A stretch of 64,000 nt of DNA from JBBROS01 sp965260995 (GCA_965260995.1 CBDHCD010000003.1:434001-498000), one strand, 5' to 3'; numbered from the stretch's first letter, positions 9,763 to 17,955 are shown. Notes: generated by a model from the letters alone, not told the origin. Translations and numbers: made by a program.

Positions 9763-12207
9763 ATGACGAAGCAGAAACTGGTCGTCGTCGGCAACGGCAT
9801 GGCCGGCGCCCGCGCCGTGGAGGAGGTCCTCGCCCGCGGCGGGGCCGACCTGTTCGACATCGCCATGTTCGGTGACGAGCCTTACGGCAACTACAACCGC
9901 ATCATGCTGTCCAACATCCTGGCCGGGCAGCAGGGCTACGACGACATCTACCTCAACGCCCTCGAATGGTATGCCGCCAACGGCATCACGCTGCACGCCG
10001 GCGCGCGGGTGACGGAGATCGACCGCTACGCCAAGGTGGTCAAGTCCGCCGACGGCGTGCGCGAGCGGTACGACGTGTTGCTGATCGCCACAGGCTCCCG
10101 CCCGTTCATGCCGCCGATCCCAGGGCTTCACCTTGAGGACGGCGCCCTCAAGCCCGGCGCGTTCGGCTTCCGCACCATCGACGACACCGACGGCATGATC
10201 GCCGCCGCCGGCCCCGGCCGCCGCGCCGCCGTGATCGGCGGCGGCCTGCTCGGCCTGGAAGCGGCGCGCGGCCTGCAAACCCACGGCTGCGACGTGACCG
10301 TGGTCCACCTGTCCGGGCACCTGATGCCGCAGCAGCTCGACGCCGCCGGCGGCGCGATGCTCAAGGCGTCGATGGAGGCGATGGGCATGGCAGTGCGGCT
10401 CAACGCGTCCACGACCGAGGTGCTGGGCGAGGGCCGGGTCGAGGGCCTGGCGTTCAAGGACGGCTCCTCCATCGGGTGCGACCTGCTGGTGGTCGCCGCC
10501 GGCATCAAGCCCAACGCCGAGATCGGCATCCGCTGTGGCCTCACCGTCCAGCGCGCCATCGTGGTCGACAACCACATGCGCGCCGTCGATGACATGAGCA
10601 TCTACGCCGTCGGCGAGTGCGCCCAGCACCGCGGCCAGGTCTACGGCCTCGTCGCCCCGCTGTGGGAGCAGGCCCGCGTGTTCGCCGACCACGTCACCGG
10701 CCGCGACCCGGCCGCCGCCTACCACGGCTCCAAGCTGTCCACCAAGCTCAAGGTGATGGGCGTCGAGCTCGCCTCCATGGGCATCACCGAGCCGCAGGGG
10801 CCGCGCGACGAGGTGATCCAGTTCCAGGAGCCGGCCCGCGGCACCTACAAGAAGCTGATCGTGCGCGACGGCCGCCTGGTCGGCGGCATCCTGCTCGGCG
10901 ACATCGCCAAGGCCGCCTTCCTGATGCAGGCGTTCGAGAAGGATAGCCCGCTGCCGGAGGAGCGCTTGTCGCTGCTGTTCGACCTCGGCGCGCCGCCGCA
11001 GCAGGTGACGCTCGACGAGATGCCGGCCGAGGCCCAGGTCTGCAACTGCAACGGCGTGTCCAAGGCCGCCATCGGCGCCGCCGTGGCCGAAGGGGCGCAG
11101 ACCCTGACCGCGGTGATGAACGCGACCCGCGCCGGCAAGGGCTGCGGCTCCTGCAAGGGCCTCGTCACCGAAGTCGCCGCCTGGTTCAGCGGCGGCGCCG
11201 TCGCCGAGGACCCCGCGGCGCACTACTACGTCCCCTGCATCCCGATGAGGAAGCAGGAATTGGTCGCCGCCATCAAGCGCCAGGGCCTGCGCTCCGTCTC
11301 CGCCGTGTTCGCCGCCCTGGCCGGCGGCGAGGAGGACCCGGGGAGCAAGATCCCGCTCGCCTCCCTGCTCAACACCGTCTGGCCCGGCGAGTACGAGGAC
11401 GAGCGCGACGCCCGCTTCATCAACGACCGCGTCCACGGCAACATCCAGAAGGACGGCACCTTCTCCGTCGTCCCCGAGATGGCCGGCGGCGTCTGCACCC
11501 CCGCGGAACTGATGCGGATCGCCCAGGCGGCGGTGAAGTACGACGTGCCGCTGGTGAAGCTCACCGGCGGCCAGCGCATCGACCTGGTCGGCGTGCGCAA
11601 GGAGGACCTGCCGGGCATCTGGCGCGACATCGGGATGCCGGCCGGGCACGCCTGGGGCAAGAGCTACCGCACCTGCAAGAGCTGCATCGGCACCGACCAT
11701 TGCCGCTTCGGCCTCGGCGACAGCATGGGGCTGGCCATCCGCATCGAGCGCACCTTCCGCGCCCTGTCCGACAGCCCCGGCAAGATGAAGCTCGCCACCG
11801 CCGGCTGCCCGCGCAACTGCTCCGAGGCGCTGATCAAGGACCTGGGCGTGGTCGCGGTCGGCGACGGCCGGTGGGAGGTCCTGGTCGGCGGGGCAGGGGG
11901 CGCGCACGTCCGCCGCGGCGACCTGCTCTGCACCGTGGACGGCGAGGACGCGGTGATGCAGGTCGCCGGCCGCTTCATGCAGTTCTACCGCGAGGACGCC
12001 AAGTACAAGGAGCGCACCTACACCTGGGTCGAGCGCGTCGGCATCGGGCGCGTCCGCGCCGTGGTGGTGGACGACTGCGAAGGCTGGTGCGCGGGCTTCG
12101 ACGCCGCGGTCGCCGCCGCCGTCGCCGCCTACCGCGACCCGTGGAAGGACGGCGAGGCGCCCAGGACCGCCAACCAGTTCGCGTCCATGATCCCGGTGGA
12201 GGGCTGA
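9763..12207 (+). CDS. nirB: nitrite reductase (NAD(P)H) large subunit, copy 1
   Basis: NirB of 814 residues. The order is FAD/NAD domain with 'VVVGNGMAGARAVEEVL' at the N-terminus and 'AVIGGGLLGLEAARGL' near residue 150; BFD-like [2Fe-2S] Cys cluster near residues 426-466 ('CNCNGVS', 'GCGSCKG'); and the C-terminal sirohaem/4Fe-4S domain with 'CIGTDHCRFG' and 'GCPRNCSEALIKD' supplying the four cluster Cys. It reduces nitrite to ammonium for assimilation in the cytoplasm. A second, divergent paralogue lies at 47.3 kb. This copy uses C-ending codons, the other G-ending ones. The inter-subunit gap to nirD is only 2 bases. Confidence 0.95.
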   Translation: MTKQKLVVVGNGMAGARAVEEVLARGGADLFDIAMFGDEPYGNYNRIMLSNILAGQQGYDDIYLNALEWYAANGITLHAGARVTEIDRYAKVVKSADGVRERYDVLLIATGSRPFMPPIPGLHLEDGALKPGAFGFRTIDDTDGMIAAAGPGRRAAVIGGGLLGLEAARGLQTHGCDVTVVHLSGHLMPQQLDAAGGAMLKASMEAMGMAVRLNASTTEVLGEGRVEGLAFKDGSSIGCDLLVVAAGIKPNAEIGIRCGLTVQRAIVVDNHMRAVDDMSIYAVGECAQHRGQVYGLVAPLWEQARVFADHVTGRDPAAAYHGSKLSTKLKVMGVELASMGITEPQGPRDEVIQFQEPARGTYKKLIVRDGRLVGGILLGDIAKAAFLMQAFEKDSPLPEERLSLLFDLGAPPQQVTLDEMPAEAQVCNCNGVSKAAIGAAVAEGAQTLTAVMNATRAGKGCGSCKGLVTEVAAWFSGGAVAEDPAAHYYVPCIPMRKQELVAAIKRQGLRSVSAVFAALAGGEEDPGSKIPLASLLNTVWPGEYEDERDARFINDRVHGNIQKDGTFSVVPEMAGGVCTPAELMRIAQAAVKYDVPLVKLTGGQRIDLVGVRKEDLPGIWRDIGMPAGHAWGKSYRTCKSCIGTDHCRFGLGDSMGLAIRIERTFRALSDSPGKMKLATAGCPRNCSEALIKDLGVVAVGDGRWEVLVGGAGGAHVRRGDLLCTVDGEDAVMQVAGRFMQFYREDAKYKERTYTWVERVGIGRVRAVVVDDCEGWCAGFDAAVAAAVAAYRDPWKDGEAPRTANQFASMIPVEG

Positions 12208-12209
12208 CG

Positions 12210-12539
12210 GTGCCCGGCGAGACCATGGCCCGCACCGAGCACGCCCTCGGCCCGCTCGATCAGATCCCCCGCGGCGAGGGCCGCAACTTCGAGGTGGGCG
12301 GGGTGATGATCGCCGTGTTCCGCACCCACGGGGACGAGGTGTTCGCGTCCCAGGCCGAGTGCCCGCACAAGCAGGGTCCGCTCGCCGACGGGATGCTGGG
12401 CGGCGCCGTCATCATGTGCCCGCTGCACGACCGCAGCTACGACCTGCGGACCGGCGCGGTGCTGGTGGGCGAATGCGGCATCACCGTGTATCCGGCGCGC
12501 AAGGCCGAGGACGGGACGGTGATCGTCGGCCCGATGTGA
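12210..12539 (+). CDS. nirD: nitrite reductase small subunit, copy 1 (Rieske)
   Basis: Rieske-type ferredoxin-like subunit of nitrite reductase, 104-109 residues. The cluster-binding pairs are 'CPHKQGPLADG' and 'CPLHDRSYDL', with the two Cys and two His of a Rieske [2Fe-2S] site. Two starts are possible: GTG at 12210, 6 bases after a ggtggaggg Shine-Dalgarno, or ATG at 12225 with a weak site. I list the GTG. It works with NirB, either as an electron carrier or as a structural partner. A strong hairpin follows the stop. Confidence 0.9.
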   Translation: MPGETMARTEHALGPLDQIPRGEGRNFEVGGVMIAVFRTHGDEVFASQAECPHKQGPLADGMLGGAVIMCPLHDRSYDLRTGAVLVGECGITVYPARKAEDGTVIVGPM

Positions 12540-12551
12540 TGGCCGGTCCGG

Positions 12552-12582
12552 CGCGGCCGAGGGGTTCCCGCCCTCGGCCGCG
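12552..12582. terminator. bidirectional terminator-like hairpin
   Basis: The arms cgcggccgaggg (12552-12563) and ccctcggccgcg (12571-12582) make a perfect 12-bp stem with a 7-base loop. It lies between the convergent nirD and nitrate transporter genes. There is no T-run, as is common in very GC-rich genomes. Confidence 0.65.
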
Positions 12583-12593
12583 TCCAGGCCGGG

Positions 12594-13943
12594 TCAGGAC
12601 AGCGCCGGCACCGCGCCGGCCGCGCCCTGCCGCTGCGCCACGGCCTCGTCGTAGAGCGCCTGCTCGGCCCGCTTCTTGTCGGCGGAGAAGCGGATCGCGG
12701 CGGCGCAGAGCGCGCTGACCAGGACGGCGCAACCGAGGATGAACAGCGTGCCCGGCAGGTTGCCGGTGCCCTTCAGCAGGAACCCGGCCGCCACCGCGCC
12801 GACGTTGCCGCCCGCGCCGACGATGCCGGTGACGCCGCCGAGGGCCTTGCGGTCGACGAACGGCACCAGGGCGTAGATCGAGCCGCAGGCCATGTGGGTG
12901 AACAAGCCGAAGCTCAGCATGGCGAGCACGGCGACGCCGACGTGGTCCATGTTGGCGAACACGATCAGGCCGACGCCCTCGCCGATCAGCAGGGCGACCA
13001 GCAGCCATGTGCGGCCGTCGAGGCCGCGGGTGCGGGCGACGCGGTCGGAGGCGAGGCCGCCGAGCGCGCGGGCGAACAAGGCCAGCAGGCCGAAGCTGCC
13101 AGCGGCCAGGCCGGCCGTGGCGAGGTCGAGGCCGAAGCGGTTGACGTAGTAGCTGGCGGCGACGCCGTGGATGAACAGCTCGATGCCGAAGGCTGCGCCG
13201 TAGGTGACGGCCAGCATCCAGGTGCGGTAGTTCGCCGCCGCCTGCTTGAACACGGCCACGCCGCCCTTCTTGCCGGAATCGACGGTGATGCCGCGGGCCC
13301 GCAGGTCGATGATATTCCCTTCGGGCGTGTCCTGGGTGTAGCGCCAGTAGAGCACGGCGACGACCAGCATGAGGACGCCGGGCACGATCATGGACAAGCG
13401 CCAGCCCATCGCCTGCTGCACGCCGAGGCTGACCACGGCGGCGAGGATGAAGGGCATGACGCTCTGGGTCACGCCGCCGCCGGCGTTGCCCCAGCCGCCG
13501 ACGGTGGCGTTGGCGGTGCCGACCACGTTGGGGGCGAACATCACCGAGGTGTGGAACTGGGTGATGACGAAGCTGGCGCCGATGGCCCCGATGGCCAGGC
13601 GGAACAGCAGGAAGGTCTCGTAGGAGTGGGCGAAGGCGATGCCGATGACCGGGATGGCACCCAGCGCCAGCAGGGCGGTGTAGGTGATGCGCGGGCCGTA
13701 GCGGTCGCACATCGGGCCGATGACCAGGCGCACCAGGATGGTGATGCCGACGGCGGCGATGGTGATGTTGTTGACCTGGTCGCCGGTGAGCTTGAGGTCG
13801 CCCTTGATCACCGGCATCAGGGGGGCCACGGCGAACCAGGCGAAGAAGCACACGAAGAAGGCGAGCCAGGTCAGGTGAAAGGCGCGCATCTGCGGGGTGG
13901 AGAAGCTGAACAGGTCGATTCTGGTGGCCTTCTGGCTTGCCAT
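12594..13943 (-). CDS. narK: nitrate/nitrite transporter, MFS (NarK family)
   Basis: Major facilitator protein of 449 residues with about 12 membrane segments, starting MASQKATRIDLFSFSTPQMR. The N-terminal half carries the NarK/NasA-type region 'WFAVAPLMPVIKGDLKLT' and 'FRLAIGAIGASFVITQFHTS', and the C-terminal half the Gly-rich nitrate signature 'GVTGIVGAGGNVGAVAAGFL'. It imports nitrate (or exchanges nitrite) across the inner membrane. The start at 13943 follows a ttggag Shine-Dalgarno; the frame upstream is Arg/Pro-rich noise. It is convergent with nirBD and divergent from the ANTAR regulator, which makes it a likely target of that regulator. Confidence 0.92.
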   Translation of the reverse strand: MASQKATRIDLFSFSTPQMRAFHLTWLAFFVCFFAWFAVAPLMPVIKGDLKLTGDQVNNITIAAVGITILVRLVIGPMCDRYGPRITYTALLALGAIPVIGIAFAHSYETFLLFRLAIGAIGASFVITQFHTSVMFAPNVVGTANATVGGWGNAGGGVTQSVMPFILAAVVSLGVQQAMGWRLSMIVPGVLMLVVAVLYWRYTQDTPEGNIIDLRARGITVDSGKKGGVAVFKQAAANYRTWMLAVTYGAAFGIELFIHGVAASYYVNRFGLDLATAGLAAGSFGLLALFARALGGLASDRVARTRGLDGRTWLLVALLIGEGVGLIVFANMDHVGVAVLAMLSFGLFTHMACGSIYALVPFVDRKALGGVTGIVGAGGNVGAVAAGFLLKGTGNLPGTLFILGCAVLVSALCAAAIRFSADKKRAEQALYDEAVAQRQGAAGAVPALS

Positions 13944-14114
13944 GAGTGTCTCCAACGAAGGGGGAGGCCCGGATGGGCCGCGCCGTGGGCGCGGCCCCCG
14001 GACATGCGAGAGGGGCATGCGGGAGCGGGAGGATGGGAGGCGGGAGAGCCGACGCGTCCACGCGGGGCGCGCGGGCGTGGGCAGGCGACGCGAAGCCCGC
14101 GGCCACGCGGGCGA

Positions 14115-14164
14115 GGCGCGGTCCGACCGCGCCGTTCGAGACACGCCGATGTGCTCGGGAGCAC
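14115..14164. promoter_or_regulatory. two hairpins in the narK / regulator intergenic region
   Basis: In the 282 bases between narK and the divergent ANTAR gene, ggcgcggt/accgcgcc (14115-14122, 14126-14133) forms an 8-bp stem, and gtgc/gcac (14151-14154, 14161-14164) a short stem around a 6-base loop. On the narK transcript they would be adjacent hairpins about 170-220 bases before the start codon. Paired hairpins are what ANTAR proteins bind, but the loops do not show the A-first, G-fourth pattern of the known hexaloops. The link to the regulator is therefore speculative. Confidence 0.3.
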
Positions 14165-14225
14165 TTCAAGCAGGTTCCGTGCCAATCGGTCGCGGTGGTG
14201 CGGAACTTGCGTGGCGGCACCCGTG

Positions 14226-15518
14226 ATGGAAACGAGCTCGCGCGTGACGTCCGCCCTGGTATCCTCGAGCGACGGCCCGGACGCGCCGCCGCTGCTACGC
14301 GACCTGAGCGCGGTCGGCATCCAGCCGCTGCCGATGGTGCATTGCACAAATATGGTGCAGACGGTGATCAAGGACGCGCCAGATTTGGTCGTCATGTTCG
14401 ACAGTGCCCCGGATTCGGGCTTGTTCGAGGGCACGGCGGCGATCGAGGCGACCGCGCCGCGCCCGGTGATCGTGTTCACGACCGACCCGGACGCCGACAA
14501 AATCGCGCTCGCGACCCGTTCGGGCGTCCACGCCTACGTGGTCAACGGCTACGGGCAGAACCGGCTGCGCTCGGTGATTCACCTGGCGCAGGCGCGGTTC
14601 CGCCACGAGCGGACGATCCGGGCGCAACTGGCGGACGTCAGCCAGCGGTTCGCCGAGCGCAAGCTGGTGGACCGCGCCCGCGGCATCCTGATGGGGGCGC
14701 GGCAGTTGCGGGAGGAGGAAGCCTACCGGGCGCTGCGCCGCGCCGCGATGGACGGCAAGCAGCGCATCGGGCAGGTGGCCCGGCGGGTGATCGATTCGGC
14801 ACGCTACGCCGAGGCGATCAACCGGGCCGGGCAGTTGCGGATGCTGTCGCAGCGGCTGGCCAAGCTGTACGCGCTGGCCTACGCCGGCATCCGGCCGGAG
14901 GAGACCCAGGCGCTGCTGGCGGATTCGGTCGGGCAGGTGGAAGGCAACCTGGCGTCCTTGTCGCGCGGGCTGTCGCGGCCGACGTTCGGCGACCTGCTGG
15001 ACGCGGTGGAGACGCCGTGGCAGCGGCTGCGGCCGGTGTTGCTGGCGGCGGCGGCGGTGGCGCGGCTGCAGGAGGTGGACCAGCAAGCGGAACGGATGCT
15101 GGCGCAGGCGGAGCAGTTGACGGCGAACTTGGAGATCGGCGGCCACGCGGCGGCGCTGCACGTCATCAACGTGGCCGGGCGGCAGCGGATGCTGTCGCAG
15201 CGGCTGGCCAAGGAGGCGCTGATCGGCGGCGTGCTGGGCGGCGCGGTGGTGGCGGTGGCGCAGGCGGCGATGGCGGCGACGGCGGCCGAGCTGGTGGACG
15301 GCATGGCCTACCTCGACGCCTTGCCGCTGAGCAACGCCGACGTCGCGCGCGAACTCGCCCTGGCGACGGCGGCGTGGGACGCGCTGCGGGGCGCGCTGCC
15401 GGGGCTGGGCGCGCGGGACGGGCAGACGCGGATCGCGACGGAAAGCGAAACGCTGCTCGACCATCTCGACCGCCTGACCGGGCACCTCGAACGCGGGGTG
15501 CAGGGGCTGATGTACTGA
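14226..15518 (+). CDS. receiver-ANTAR-PilJ nitrate-responsive antiterminator (inferred)
   Basis: A 430-residue regulator with an unusual architecture. Residues 1-125 are a NasT-like pseudo-receiver: the acidic pair at the N-terminus is degraded ('ALVSSSDGPD') and the usual acceptor strand reads 'DLVVMFDSAPDS'. An ANTAR RNA-binding domain follows near residues 140-190 ('KLVDRARGILMGARQLREEE'). Two PilJ-type sensor modules come next, each headed by a P-box-like motif: 'NRAGQLRMLSQRLAKLYAL' near 199 and 'NVAGRQRMLSQRLAKEALIG' near 315. The same P-box in NarX/NarQ binds nitrate and nitrite. No membrane segment is seen, so sensing would be cytoplasmic. Divergent from narK. The function (transcription antitermination of nitrate genes) is inference from domains and position. 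Confidence 0.82.
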   Translation: METSSRVTSALVSSSDGPDAPPLLRDLSAVGIQPLPMVHCTNMVQTVIKDAPDLVVMFDSAPDSGLFEGTAAIEATAPRPVIVFTTDPDADKIALATRSGVHAYVVNGYGQNRLRSVIHLAQARFRHERTIRAQLADVSQRFAERKLVDRARGILMGARQLREEEAYRALRRAAMDGKQRIGQVARRVIDSARYAEAINRAGQLRMLSQRLAKLYALAYAGIRPEETQALLADSVGQVEGNLASLSRGLSRPTFGDLLDAVETPWQRLRPVLLAAAAVARLQEVDQQAERMLAQAEQLTANLEIGGHAAALHVINVAGRQRMLSQRLAKEALIGGVLGGAVVAVAQAAMAATAAELVDGMAYLDALPLSNADVARELALATAAWDALRGALPGLGARDGQTRIATESETLLDHLDRLTGHLERGVQGLMY

Positions 15519-15540
15519 CGGGCAGGGGGCGGCTCGGCCG

Positions 15541-16164
15541 TCAGCTCGGGGCGCGGATGCAGAGCGACAGCGGCCACACGTTGGCGGCGGCGTTGGTGAT
15601 CGCGGCCTCGGCGGGCAGGTGGAAGCCGTGGGTGAGGAGCACGACGAGGGCGGCGGCGACGCCGGCGCGGCGGAGGCGGGCGCCCGGCGGACGCGGCCCG
15701 GCGGCGCGGGCGAACAGCCAGGCGCCGCCCACGCCGACCAGCCCGCCCAGCGCCACCTCGGCGGGCGTGTGGACGCCGAGCGCGAGGCGGGACGCGCCGA
15801 CGACGACCGCGACCGCGGCGGCGCAAGGCAGGGCGTGGCCGAGGCGGGCGCCGGCTCGGCCGAGCGCGAGGGCGGCGAGCGCGCCGTAGACGACGGCGGC
15901 GCTCGACACGTGGCCGCTCGGGCTGGTGAGGGCGGGGCCGAACAGCAGGCGGCCACAGTGGACGCCGAGCAGCTTGAGCGCGAGCATGGCGGTCCAGGCG
16001 CAGGCGACGGCGAGCAGCCAGGCCAGCGCGCCGCGCCGCCAGCCCGCCCAGGCCAGCATGGCGGGGATGGTGGCGGCGAGGGGCAGCATCACGGCCTGGT
16101 CGGCGAAGTCGGTGATGAAGGAAACGATGGGCAAGGGCGTGTCCTCACGCGGCCGGGCGAGCAT
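15541..16164 (-). CDS. PAP2-family membrane phosphatase
   Basis: Membrane protein of 207 residues with five to six hydrophobic segments. The phosphatase motifs are partly visible: 'PSGHVSSAA' (motif 2, with the catalytic His) near residue 82 and 'SRLALGVHTPAEV' (motif 3, Arg and His) near residue 124. Motif 1 is weak: the usual Lys-x6-Arg-Pro is only 'LKLLGVHCGRLLFGP'. Relatives dephosphorylate undecaprenyl pyrophosphate, phosphatidic acid or lipid A. The last 30 residues ('HGFHLPAEAAITNAAANVW') are predicted periplasmic. Substrate unknown. It is convergent with the ANTAR regulator, with only 22 bases between the genes. Confidence 0.8.
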   Translation of the reverse strand: MLARPREDTPLPIVSFITDFADQAVMLPLAATIPAMLAWAGWRRGALAWLLAVACAWTAMLALKLLGVHCGRLLFGPALTSPSGHVSSAAVVYGALAALALGRAGARLGHALPCAAAVAVVVGASRLALGVHTPAEVALGGLVGVGGAWLFARAAGPRPPGARLRRAGVAAALVVLLTHGFHLPAEAAITNAAANVWPLSLCIRAPS

Positions 16165-16298
16165 GCTCGGACCATGCGCGCGAATAGTTAGGGGCTGGTT
16201 GCCGTCCGCCCGGGTGGCGAAGGGGCAAGGCGCTCGCCCTCGGACGCCACCGCCTGTTAAGCTCGGGGCCGAATAAGACCAAGATGGGAGAGGATGCC

Positions 16299-17300
16299 AT
16301 GCAGGATCGCGACGGGTTGACGCGGCGGGACGGGCTGAAGCTGGGAGTGGCGGTGGCCGTGGGGGCGAGGGCGGCGACCGCGCCGGCCGCGGCGCGGGCG
16401 TCGGAGGCCGCGCCGACCGTGCGCACGGCGGTTGATTTCGCGGTGCCAGAGGGCGCGTGCGACTGCCACGTGCACGTGTTTCCCGACCCGGCGGCGTTCC
16501 CGTTCTGGGAAGGGCGGGGCTACACGCCGCCGGTGGCGACCGCGGCTGACCTGCTCGCGTTGCAGACGGCGCTGCACATGGACCGGGTGGTGATCGTGAC
16601 GCCGAGCGTCTACGGCACCGACAACCGGGCGACGCTGGACGGGATGCGCCGGCTCGGGCCGGGCCGGGCGCGGGGGGTGGCGGTGATCGGCGCGGACACC
16701 ACGGCGGCCGAGCTGGACGCGATGCACGCGGCGGGGGTGCGGGGCATCCGGGTCAATCTGGAGACGGCCGGGATCGTCGACCCGGCGGCGTCGGCCAAGC
16801 GTCTGGAGGACGCGGTGGCGCGCATCCGGGGGCGGCCGTGGCACTTGCAGATCTACGCGCGGCTCGGGGTGATCGAGGCGGTGCAGGCGCGGTTGCGGGC
16901 GGTGCCGGTGCCGGTGGTGTTCGACCACTTCGCCGGGGCGGACGCGGCCAAGGGGGCGGGGCAGGCGGGGTTCGGGACCGTGCTGGACATGGTGCGGGCA
17001 GGGACGGCGTTCGTGAAGATCTCGGGGGCCTACCGGGCGTCGAGCGCGTCGCCGGACTACGCGGACGTGGCGCCGCTGGCGCGGGCCTTGATCGCGGCCA
17101 ACGCCGGGCAGTTGGTTTGGGGCAGCGACTGGCCGCATCCGGACAGCAGCAAGGTGGCGGGGCGGGGGCCGACCGACCTCGCGCCGGCGCTGCCGATCGA
17201 CGACGGGCGGGTGCTCAACCTGCTGGCGGCGTGGGCGCCGGAGGCGGCGACGCGGCGGACGATCCTGGTGGAGACGCCGGCGCGGTTGTACGATTTCTAA
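16299..17300 (+). CDS. Tat-exported amidohydrolase 2 family protein (TIM-barrel lactonase-like)
   Basis: A 333-residue protein with an N-terminal twin-arginine signal ('LTRRDGLKLGVAVAVG') ending near 'AAARASEA', so it probably acts in the periplasm. The body is a metal-dependent amidohydrolase of the 2-pyrone-4,6-dicarboxylate lactonase type: 'CDCHVHVFPDP' near residue 48 gives the His-x-His metal motif, 'VFDHFAGAD' a third His, and 'VWGSDWPHPDS' the C-terminal Asp. The second ATG (16299) is preferred because a gggagagg Shine-Dalgarno lies just before it; ATG 16284 is the alternative. It stands alone, so the substrate is unknown. Confidence 0.82.
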   Translation: MQDRDGLTRRDGLKLGVAVAVGARAATAPAAARASEAAPTVRTAVDFAVPEGACDCHVHVFPDPAAFPFWEGRGYTPPVATAADLLALQTALHMDRVVIVTPSVYGTDNRATLDGMRRLGPGRARGVAVIGADTTAAELDAMHAAGVRGIRVNLETAGIVDPAASAKRLEDAVARIRGRPWHLQIYARLGVIEAVQARLRAVPVPVVFDHFAGADAAKGAGQAGFGTVLDMVRAGTAFVKISGAYRASSASPDYADVAPLARALIAANAGQLVWGSDWPHPDSSKVAGRGPTDLAPALPIDDGRVLNLLAAWAPEAATRRTILVETPARLYDF

Positions 17301-17648
17301 GGTGTCGTTCGAGCGAATGGGCTTCCCCGTCGAGCCAATGCGCTGGTGAGGCAAGTGACCCAGACGCTTGGGAACCAAGCGTTGGTTTCGCGCTATCAGA
17401 GCATGGACCGTGCTCTCGCCCACGATTCATGGCGATGGGCGCGTCGCATGGGACATGGCGCATCTGTTGGGTCTGGCGGGAGTTTTGGGCGGCTAGAGTG
17501 GTTTCATGTTGCACGAAACCACTCTAGCCATCGTTCCACGCGGTTACTCAGCTTTGTCGGACGTGAGGTGCGTTCGACAAAACTGAAACCACTCTAATGC
17601 GCCCGTTCGGTCGGTTGCCGTTTTGGAAACGCCTGCCGAAGCGGAGGA
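17301..17648. other. intergenic region carrying a palindromic element
   Basis: A 348-base gap between the amidohydrolase and tRNA-Phe. No credible gene is present. Its base composition is clearly less GC-rich than that of its neighbours. It holds the hairpin array described separately at 17491-17596. The proximal 190 bases show no other structure that I can identify. Confidence 0.6.
17491..17596. repeat. REP-like composite palindrome
   Basis: Arms ggctagagtggtttc (17491-17505) and gaaaccactctagcc (17515-17529) form a perfect 15-bp stem with a 9-base loop. A second hairpin, tttgtcg/cgacaaa, lies at 17553-17559 and 17575-17581, and a third copy of the arm, gaaaccactcta, at 17585-17596. The arrangement (palindrome, inner palindrome, repeated arm) resembles dispersed intergenic REP elements or a small non-autonomous transposable element. 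No other copy was seen in this window. Confidence 0.7.
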
Positions 17649-17724
17649 TGGTGCCCAGGGCCGGAATCGAACCAGCGACACTGCGATTTTCAGTCGCATG
17701 CTCTACCAACTGAGCTACCTGGGC
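17649..17724 (-). tRNA. tRNA-Phe (GAA)
   Basis: Complete 76-base cloverleaf on the minus strand, with encoded CCA. The acceptor stem gcccagg/cctgggc is perfect, the anticodon stem tgcga/tcgca holds the loop ctgaaaa (anticodon GAA), and the T-loop is ttcgatt. It follows the hisG-to-yacG gene run, the usual position in this bacterial group. Confidence 0.97.
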
Positions 17725-17766
17725 GCTCGGCGGAGGCAGGGTGGTTAGCCTAGGCGGGCGGCGCGA

Positions 17767-17955
17767 TCAAGGGGCGTCGTCGTCTTCGGTCCCGGGCGTC
17801 GCGTCGTCCTCGGCGTTCACGGCGGCGGGCAGGGCGTAGGCGCCGGTGAACCAGCGGCCGAGGTCGACCTGGGCGCAGCGCTCGGAGCAGAACGGGTGCA
17901 GGCGGCCGGGGGCGGACGGTTCGGCGCAGATCGGGCAGGCGTCAGGGGTAGGCAC
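17767..17955 (-). CDS. yacG: DNA gyrase inhibitor YacG, zinc-finger protein
   Basis: A 62-residue protein with one zinc ribbon: 'CPIC' at residues 7-10 and 'FCSERC' at 22-27 give the C-x2-C...C-x3-C set, followed by 'VDLGRWFTGAYALP', the conserved YacG tail. The acidic C-terminus ('NAEDDATPGTEDDDAP') is typical. It binds GyrB and inhibits gyrase, and in this group travels with the RNase gene. Its start overlaps the end of the upstream RNase gene by 14 bases. Confidence 0.92.
   Translation of the reverse strand: MPTPDACPICAEPSAPGRLHPFCSERCAQVDLGRWFTGAYALPAAVNAEDDATPGTEDDDAP

Noticed and set aside
14151..14164. A bona fide ANTAR target hairpin in the narK leader
   Set aside because: The loop can be read as six bases, but it lacks A at position 1 and G at position 4, so it is listed only as a candidate structure.
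12100..16300. An oriC with clustered DnaA boxes at the skew switch
   Set aside because: I saw no TTATCCACA-like cluster or AT-rich unwinding stretch there. The origin itself is not claimed, only the skew change and parS.
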